This document shows, in pieces, positions 56,470 through 64,000 of a stretch of 64,000 bases of DNA; positions within the stretch are counted from its first letter, which is position 1, and every line of letters begins with the position of its first letter. Source of the stretch: Micropterus salmoides (lineage: Eukaryota > Chordata > Actinopteri > Centrarchiformes > Centrarchidae); the NCBI RefSeq assembly GCF_014851395.1, contig NW_024044459.1, positions 3,632,112-3,696,111 of the forward strand, written 5' to 3'. Under the pieces are notes generated by a model. It did not search any database and was not told where the DNA came from. It saw nothing but the letters and a program-made list of their open reading frames with translations. The translations under genes and the position numbers were made by a program.

Positions 56470-56470
56470 C
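56416..56470. repeat. (AC)n microsatellite
   Basis: About 50 bases of AC flanked by ACGC variants. Confidence 0.97.
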
Positions 56471-59400
56471 AAATTAATGGCACAATTTGCAGGCCTAGCA
56501 AATCACTACCTGATGTACACATTGTGTATGTTGCAAATATTTAATATAATAAACACATACACTAAAGAGCAGGTCAAACACATACATATTGCACACACAC
56601 ACCACATTGTCATAAACACACATTACACCAGCACGTATGCTGCACAGACACATGCTTCATCAGAAAACCAGCAAATAAAGTGCAGCAACGAGGGAAAAAA
56701 ATCCATGATGTGACCAATTAAAAGATGTGCAGAGTTATAAAGGAACAGAGAAAATTATGTCTCGCAGTCCAAAAGATGAGTGTTTGAGTGGTGCAGTTGG
56801 GAGTGCATGCTAAATCTCATTAGACAGAGCAATACCCAGAGCAAATTAAACCATTAGCCTCCGACATGTTTAAAGGAACACTTTAAGATCACTTCCTATT
56901 AAGGCTTGCCAGTAAACAGGCCTTTGAAATGGAGCCCTCAACTCGGAGCAGAGCAGTGTTGCAGACATCTGCCATACCCAGCCAAGCCCACAGTAAACTG
57001 CAGGGGAATGCGTTCTGTGCTACACATCGCTCTACATAACACTCCACATGCTTGTTCAAACCCTGGGGATTCATGGCCTTGTAGAGTAGAAGACTTAAAA
57101 ATAAGACTTAGTAGTTTGAAATTTAAGCCTAATGTGGGTTTCATGCATGGTTTCAAGTAATGAATTAATAGATATATATATTGCATTTTAGAAGCCATTT
57201 TTAAGTTTCCAAATTTTCTTCAGAACAATTTTAATATACTACCCCTGCACTTAATTTCTGCTCATCATGTTGTTGTGAAGATTGATCTTAAAAGCTGGAC
57301 ATGTTGAAGTTGGCTGAACAATCCCTTTATATAATTGTAACACACAGTTATAGGTACTTTTTGGTTTACTTTTACAGTTTATTTGTTATAATTATAAAAG
57401 GAAAACTGGGTACTTAGCTGAACAAGTGATGTGCTATGGAAACAAATTCTATGGTGCTAACATTTTGAAAACAAAGCAGTGGATTTAACTTCTCAATAAA
57501 TGGTTGTTTTTTAAGTGAAATGTTTCAGCTTTTTTGAAAAGTTGACAAACAGAATCCAACTAGACATTTTTGCAACAGCTAGCAGAAGTGCTTTTTTGAA
57601 AAGTATATTTTTGGACTTCCCTGACTGTAGAAAAATGGTGATATTACTGATAAACACCAGCTGACATCATTCCTAAAGTAAACCTTGATTTGGGTTTAGC
57701 ACTCACCACCGTCTTGGGCAAAGTGTGGTGTTTAAATGGGACGAGCAAGCAGGATACCCCATATGAGTTTATGAGCCTTATCCCCTTAATCAGACAAAGC
57801 ATTTAAAGTAATAATAATAAATCACCTCCAACATTTATTTTAGACAGTTAAATTAGCCAAGAGTCCAATGAATCCACTGACCATTAGAGAAACTGCAGCT
57901 TAGTGGTAGTTGAAATATGTCACTGAAAAGAAATAACCAAAGAAACTATACCGTAACTCACGTTTTCTCAGTAACATTTGCCAGTTTTAGCTAACAGTTA
58001 GCATAGCATCTTAGCCACTTTAAGTGCAACTTTATATTTCAAATGTATATATAGACATTTATGTATTACAAGGACATGTTTTGGCATGTGTTTACATAAA
58101 ATTCAATACTACAAAAATGTCAAAGTTAATGTATTAGAAATATAATGATATGGTATTTACAGTACATATAACCATGTTAAGGAATCAGAAATCTTTGGAT
58201 TTACACATCTTGTTTTTTCTTGGAATTCTGACTCATTAGATTTTTCATCTTACAAAGTTTGAATCTCTTACTTTTCAACATCTGTAGAGAGCAGAGTTAA
58301 TTCTCGAGTATAACGCTTGTGTACTCTGAGGTCTTATGTGGTTTGGATTCAAGCGTCAGTGGTTAGACTCTAGGGAGTTGCTTGTCTACCATGGTCAAAG
58401 CCAGTTCCATGTGTTGAGAGCAGTTTTAATAGGGTGCTGGGGAGAAATAACACTGCTGAGAGGAGCGACCATAGGCTCTATGCAGGAGGAGTGAGAGACA
58501 GTTGTGCCAGCCCCTGGACAGAATCACACACATTCGCATTCCAGTCTAACTGGATATTGCCCCAAAGTCCCCCTGAGGAGATTAACCACAGCTGAGTGTT
58601 AACTCCTTCAACTCTGTTCAGCTACCTGCCTTTCACCAGCAGACCTGTGTTCCAACACCTCTTTCAAGTCTCCCCCTGCCTCCATCACCATCAAATTGAA
58701 ATGTTCCATCCCTACCACTCTGTGACTGCACAATCCCCAACTAAACTACACTATAGCAAGTTTGAAAGTACCATACCTTGGGTCGAAACATTGGAAATAC
58801 ATTACTATGTCTTGCGGACATTAATGATAATTGCAAGGATATTCTGGGCATTTTTACACAACAACATGAGATTCCATGGAATTTGCTGTGTATATCATGG
58901 TTTCCACAGAGTGAAACCTCTGGGGGAACCCATAACCTTTCCTGTAGCGAAAGAAAATTTAATTTTAACACAGAACATCAAGTACATTCATGCTCCCAAG
59001 AGGATGACATTCTTGACACTTATGTCAGCTTTGTCAGATATGTCAGATATTGTATAATGTTATAGACTAATTTGGATTGTAGGTGGGTGTAAACAAGCTG
59101 CTGCTACTGCTGTAGCATCTCAGACATATTGACTGTTTAACCATTTAAATACTATTTACACCATTTAAACCTATTTTGCTAAGAAATAGGCCTACCCAAT
59201 CCTGTCAGATTAGCTAATGTAGAAACACTGCATACAATCTAGACATTTAGAAAAAACAAAACAAGTTTCTATGAAATCAATACCAATTTTAACCTATGCT
59301 CACCTGGAAATCACTAAAAGAGCATTTGCTGGGCTGCACTGTAATTAGTTGCTTAAATATTAAAAGTTAATTCTTCTCCAGAAAGTCATTTTCATTAGAA

Positions 59401-60375
59401 TTCTCCTCCATTTTTTTTTAGATTAATACGTTTTATAGTTTATTTTATAATGTATTTCACCTAATGCAGTCATTTACTTAAAGCCTAGCAAATTCTACAT
59501 AGCAAATGCATTCCTGTGTCTGACCCCATATGTGTAAGCATTCTATCAACTTTGATGTTGGCTTAGTTCTTTGTCCTCTCAATCATATGTTATACTTTAT
59601 AATCACACAGACAGAGATAGACTAGGTGTCATTAATCTATTAATCTCTATTTCTATGCCATTTATTCTGCTAATCAAGCCTGGATTCTGTTTTATGAACT
59701 ACTGATAAAATTAGTCTTATTTTTATACTTGAATGTTTCAACTTTTGCGAGAGAAAAGCATTGTTTTTAGCACTGTAAACTCAACATCTTTTAATTTTGA
59801 AAGTGGGAAATTTCCATAAAAAAAAACCAAATTTATTGTATTACAGGAAGATTTCAATGAGCTTAAAATCTCACAAACAGCAATAAAGTAAAAAATTTGC
59901 AGATAAGTGAAAAGCTGAACTCAAAATTACATGTTGTTACTAAAAAAATTTTTTTTGGCTTGCATGGATGCCTCAGCTGTTGGCGCACTGGCAACATGTA
60001 GCCTGCTGCATGTCCCAAAACAGACAATACCTACTTTACATTGTTAACCCATACAGGGCTGAGCTTGTTTGAAGGCCAAGATGGATGCTGATATGATTTG
60101 AATTAGAGCTGATGATAGTTCATATTTTTAGCTCATTGCCAGTATCTACACTTCTGATTGTTTGTATGACAGGGAATCAAAGAAATCCCTCAGGAGTGGC
60201 AGCTATTACCCTAAAATTCTATTCTTGTAAGTTTGTGAAGAACAGTTTATTAACCAGTACATATTCACCAATTGGGCAATATCTGATAAAAGAGAAAGAG
60301 TGGCCCATATTCAAAAGAATGGTCAATCCCTAACCACTACTAGTCCTATTTCCTTTGCTTTAGATGTTGGCAGAG
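56471..60375. other. AT-rich gene-free sequence
   Basis: CA-rich scraps occur at 56580-56660. Frames up to 153 codons (58596-59057 plus) have no domain and no splice support. A LINE or DNA-transposon scrap cannot be excluded, but no diagnostic word is legible. Confidence 0.5.
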
Positions 60376-60378
60376 GAC

Positions 60379-60409
60379 CCCCCCCCCAAAAAAAAAACAA
60401 AAAAACACT
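60379..60409. repeat. C-run joined to A-run
   Basis: Eleven C residues are followed immediately by ten A, one C, seven A: a compound homopolymer tract. Confidence 0.9.
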
Positions 60410-62141
60410 GTACGCACTTAAACATGCAGCCTTGAACCCTGGCTGTCTCAGAATTAACTACTTCCTCTGTGGTGGCAATAAAAAAAACACAGCCATGAGT
60501 GCAGAAAGCACTGGATGCTTCACTAACCCTGCCTCCCATCTGAGTATGCTAAAAGTTCTGCGTCCTTGAGATCCAACTTTTAAGCATCAAACGCACTGAA
60601 AAGTCATACTAATTGATGGTGCATCTGATTAAAATGAGTGGCTAATGAGAATCGAGCTAGGAAGAATGCGAGGGAATCAGTGTTCAAGCTCAACTTTTAA
60701 CCTTTCTGTCGGAGGGCGAACCACTTTGATGTTCCTTGGTCTTTTCATCAGGCCCGTTTTTGGTTATGAAAAAGGCATTTTCAAAGTACAAAGGCGAAGC
60801 TCACATTTGTAATTTGTCTCCTCTTCAGGAACAAATGGTCATCAGAAACACAGGTTTTTTTCATATGAACTACGCAGAGGGGAACTATAAATAAAGCTGC
60901 AAAATGAGAGGTGAGGGGGCTGAGGGCTGTGCTGTCAATCCATGCAGTAGATTGGGAGGTTCGGATCCACAGCCATTCTGCTTGGAGTCTTACACCCAGA
61001 GCAACTATACTGTGATCACACCCTCTACAGACTTAGAGGCTCTCGCCTAGTTAGAGGGAGAGGGAGCAGGAATTGGTGAGGGGGTTGTACATGTGGGTGT
61101 GTGTGCGTGTGTGTGTGTCACGGGGGTGCGAAGGGGAGTGCAGGCGGTACTTGGATGGAAATAAAGGTCGAAATCCTTGACTGTGAAAACTGTCATAGCG
61201 GGGGACATGTGCAGAGCCTGTTTGCCTAATAACCTGGGTCTTGTAAAAATATGAATGTGGAGTCCTCTGGAGCATATAATTTAACACCCCTATGCCAGGG
61301 GAGATGAGTGAGAATTGAAGCGAGTACACCTTGACAAAGGCTATTCTCTTGGTTTCACACCAGCAGAGCAGTACCATGCAGGGTGCTGCTGCTGAGGCTA
61401 GGGGTGGCACAGCAACCAGCCTATATGAATCAAAGCTGCACAAAAGTCACATTCATGCAAAGTCACTCAATTTATACACATTTTACGCTAATCCTTAACA
61501 TTGCAAAGCATGCTCCCTGCTGATGTGCAACACACATCACTAGTATGGTATGTTTTTAAAATGGTATCACAAACTTTTACAAAGTGAACATAGCCTTGGG
61601 AAAATTGTGTTATTTGACCATGAGTTGGACTTTGTGACCGGACCTACAATCGGACACATAACATGTTTGTGTATAAAAAGTTTGCTAATGGTTGGGTAGG
61701 TAAAACGCTGCCGGGGAACTTTTACTAACACAATTTTGACAACACATACAACACTATTAACATACTTTCTTGTGTACTTTGTGTGTACCCACAGGATTAA
61801 AAGTATATCCACTCAAGGGAAGTTGAGGGCAGAGTCAGTATTTTTCTTGAGAACTAAAAATGTAATGATGCATAGCGACACTCCAGGAGGTCTCTATATT
61901 TAGAACATGACAGTATCAAGCTGTTTTAATTTCAGAAGTGTACATTATTGTTGTCGTTTCTGCTGCTGATCTTACCATGTGAAGTTTTTACCACTTGTAG
62001 CGCTATGGAGTAACATCTTTACAAGTGGGTCCCTGTTTTGTTTGGCGCATGCACACATTTGACATGATACACACCCATGGTAATCCACTGATCACACAGT
62101 TGGTGGCAGTAACATGGGAAGAAGCATAGCAATGTGCCCAC
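60410..62141. other. Gene-free sequence with a short GT patch
   Basis: A GT-rich patch lies at 61090-61120. The 130-codon minus frame (61443 to 61051) has no domain and ends in His-Thr from that patch. Nothing else is seen. Confidence 0.45.
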
Positions 62142-62181
62142 AAAGGCAGGAAATGGATGTAAAAGGCAGGACATGGATGTA
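62142..62181. repeat. 20-bp tandem duplication
   Basis: AAAGGCAGGAAATGGATGTA is followed directly by AAAGGCAGGACATGGATGTA, differing at one position. Confidence 0.9.
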
Positions 62182-63040
62182 AACAATGCCAAATATATTT
62201 CAACGGCTGTAAATGTTCTTATGGACATCTACATGCTTTCTAAAATTTATGTCCATGCAGACCATTTGTGCCGGAGTGGATGTGGAGTCATCAAATGACG
62301 TATATTATATGTAGAAGAATCGCACATCAACTGTCCCTCAGTGTTTGTTTTGCAGTATATTTGGCCCTTCATTTACATCCCCACTCTTCACAGGCTTGTG
62401 CATCTTTTGGTACCCTCGCCTATAACCTTCACACTGAAGGACTGCAGGATACACAGGGAACAAATGCATAGTTGTGAAGAATACTCTAAGCATTATTATC
62501 TCAATAATGGAGCAATTACTCTTAATATCAATTAAATGACATACAGTAAAAGAAGTGAAAATATTTATTGAAACCCATACAATAAATAAAATTTGCACAG
62601 AAAGAAGTTCTTGAAGCTACCATATAGTGGTCAACAGTGGAACTACGTTACTGCCAAACTGGCTTCTGCCCTTTTTAAATGAGATATGATTCAGTTTCTA
62701 GGTGAATCTCATTTGGTGCTGACTTTTTGTAAATACTTCATTTTAATTTTAAGATGTTGTGTTTGTTTCACAAACTTCCTTTTGATGAGGCTGCTTTTTT
62801 GCAATCAGTGAGTCTGCAATGTATAGACATTGTTGAAAAGCAAATACAGGCAGTGCTATAGAGCAGCATGACCCATTCTCATTCATAGGGTCCACTAGGC
62901 ACACAGCTCTTGACTGGCTCAATCTCAAGTCATTCACTCAGTTCAGTCATGGGGCTTTGGAGGACTTTTGCTGCTGAGATGGAATGAGAAACAAGAGGCT
63001 GCTTTCTTTTGTCTCCTTTTTCTCATTCCTTGTACCAGCC
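62182..63040. other. Gene-free sequence
   Basis: No exon or named repeat recognised. Confidence 0.45.
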
Positions 63041-63340
63041 CCGGTTCTGTCCTGCATCTGCGAGGAGGATTAGGCCGACGAGACGGAGGTTGCATTATGT
63101 CCTGAGGGGGCTTTACTGTAAGGTTCGCCACCAGCTCTCTCTCCCTCAGTCTCTGCCTACTTAATGTACCGCTTCACTCAAAAGCGGCTAAATCTTTGTT
63201 AACAGGGAAACTATGAACTCACAGGGAGTTAATCAGAGTCAGTGCAAGGCTGGCTATTTGCATGTGAATTGGCTCTGGCTGTATACCAGGCCTCTTTATG
63301 TCATTCACTCCACAGTGCCTCAGGCTTCTGTCCACTGAGA
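63041..63340. promoter_or_regulatory. Candidate conserved non-coding element
   Basis: The block is repeat-free and even in composition, with AAATCTTTGTTAACAGGG near 63191, GGGAGTTAATCAGAGTCAG near 63224 and TATTTGCATGTGAATTGGC near 63255 (octamer-like ATTTGCAT). A 62-codon minus frame (63131 to 62943) is basic but unrecognised. The call is inference from texture. Confidence 0.28.
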
Positions 63341-64000
63341 CATCACACTACCATAGGTGCATTTTCGGGAGAAATATCTGTACGTCCTTATGTACTGTGA
63401 GGAAATCTGCAAGTAATATAACCAGAATCAACCCAGAAAAGTGATTTTAATCTCCAGTCTGCGCCAACAAAAGTTTTCAAAGCTTTCAAAAGTGTATTTT
63501 ATGCAGTCAGGAGCATGTGACTCTGATATCAGTTTAAGAAGGTTTCAAAATCTCCTTTAACATGAATTTTCATGTAAAACTGTTTTGCTCTTTTTTCCAG
63601 CTTGGACCCTTTTTATAGCTGCTGTTTGTCAGATGCTTGCTGTAAAATATTATAGCAAGTGGGTTGGAACTCACGTAAAAACATTAACATTTTTCAATTA
63701 TCTCATGAATTTCTTCATCAGATATGATACAACATCTAGGAGGAGCCGTGTTAACAAGCAATGTTCCTCCTTTCCTTCCTTAAAGCAAAACTTCCTTCCT
63801 TCTTCTTTTTATATGGTTTGATTTGGAAAGGTTATTGAGAGGGGGAGGAGAGAGGATGTTAAAGGAGAGAGTAAATCTGATGTGGAAATGTAGACTTAGT
63901 AGGATTTATCCATTTGAGAAAAGACCTTTTCATTTGTTTTGTTGGTTTATCCCCTAAACCCCATCTCACCCCCCTGCCTAAAAGCTTTTGACATCTTCAT
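63341..64000. other. Gene-free sequence to the window end
   Basis: A TTTTTTCCAG acceptor-like word at 63591-63600 precedes a 78-codon AT-rich frame with no domain. It is not supported as an exon. A TTCCTTCC-rich patch lies at 63766-63804. Confidence 0.45.

Noticed and set aside
3435..56470. CRISPR-like arrays at regularly repeated tracts
   Set aside because: The repeats are dinucleotide microsatellites in a vertebrate genome; there are no direct repeats with unique spacers.
58596..59057. 153-codon plus-strand open frame
   Set aside because: No domain, no splice signals, and an overlapping frame of 95 codons is also open; composition is that of AT-rich non-coding DNA.
63591..63821. Terminal exon after TTTTTTCCAG
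   Set aside because: The following frame is AT-rich and unrecognised; an acceptor-like word alone is common by chance.

Overview
This window looks like nuclear DNA from a ray-finned fish, most likely a percomorph (spiny-rayed) teleost. Three things point there: dense long (CA/TG)n microsatellites, remnants of fish-typical retroelements (an L2-type LINE with a YADDT box, CR1/Rex1-type LINE pieces, a Penelope-like GIY-YIG tail, a tRNA-derived SINE tail), and several interspersed repeats whose wording I know from percomorph genomes. The species and the neighbouring genes cannot be read from the sequence. I find no complete protein-coding gene, rRNA, intact tRNA, CRISPR array or bacterial-type operon. 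The longest open frames are translated CA repeats or fall inside transposon relics. The window is best read as intergenic DNA or the inside of a very large intron.

Layout. 1-10 kb: AT-rich unique sequence, a 0.9 kb repeat (copy A, about 1.97-2.87 kb) followed directly by two more repeat pieces, a third repeat near 4.6 kb, a possible conserved non-coding block at 6.1-6.7 kb and a LINE 3' tail at 9.4-9.6 kb. 10-20 kb: a short coding-like frame on the minus strand (9.95-10.13 kb), a two-unit repeat (10.5-10.9 kb), a GC-richer block (12.5-13.1 kb), then a dense repeat cluster with a SINE (14.2 kb), an L2 LINE fragment broken across three reading-frame changes (15.4-16.76 kb), an LTR-like sequence (16.76-17.1 kb) and another LINE 3' tail (17.2-17.4 kb). 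20-30 kb: a 33-nt poly-C tract, several CA arrays, a common teleost repeat fused to an antisense LINE end (26.2-26.8 kb) and a hAT-like relic between two TA repeats (28.1-28.6 kb).

30-40 kb: a second LTR-like sequence in antisense (31.7-32.8 kb), a 23-nt poly-G tract, and a higher-order array of three units each ending in (CA)n (36.4-36.8 kb). 39.4-50.1 kb is the quietest part, with few recognisable repeats, a 500-bp polypurine stretch (43.2-43.7 kb) and several stretches with the texture of conserved non-coding elements. 51.5-56 kb is a transposon graveyard: copy B of the 0.9 kb repeat, the GIY-YIG tail of a Penelope-like element, copy C of the same repeat directly after it, and antisense pieces of a CR1/Rex1-type LINE. 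56.5-64 kb is mostly unique AT-rich sequence.

There are no genes here that work together. The biology on show is mobile-element decay, simple-repeat expansion and possible long-range regulatory DNA. I did not find a convincing previously undescribed system. The best leads are the candidate exon at 9952-10128, the three-copy repeat family, the Penelope-like remnant, the three-unit CA array and the CTCF-like motifs.
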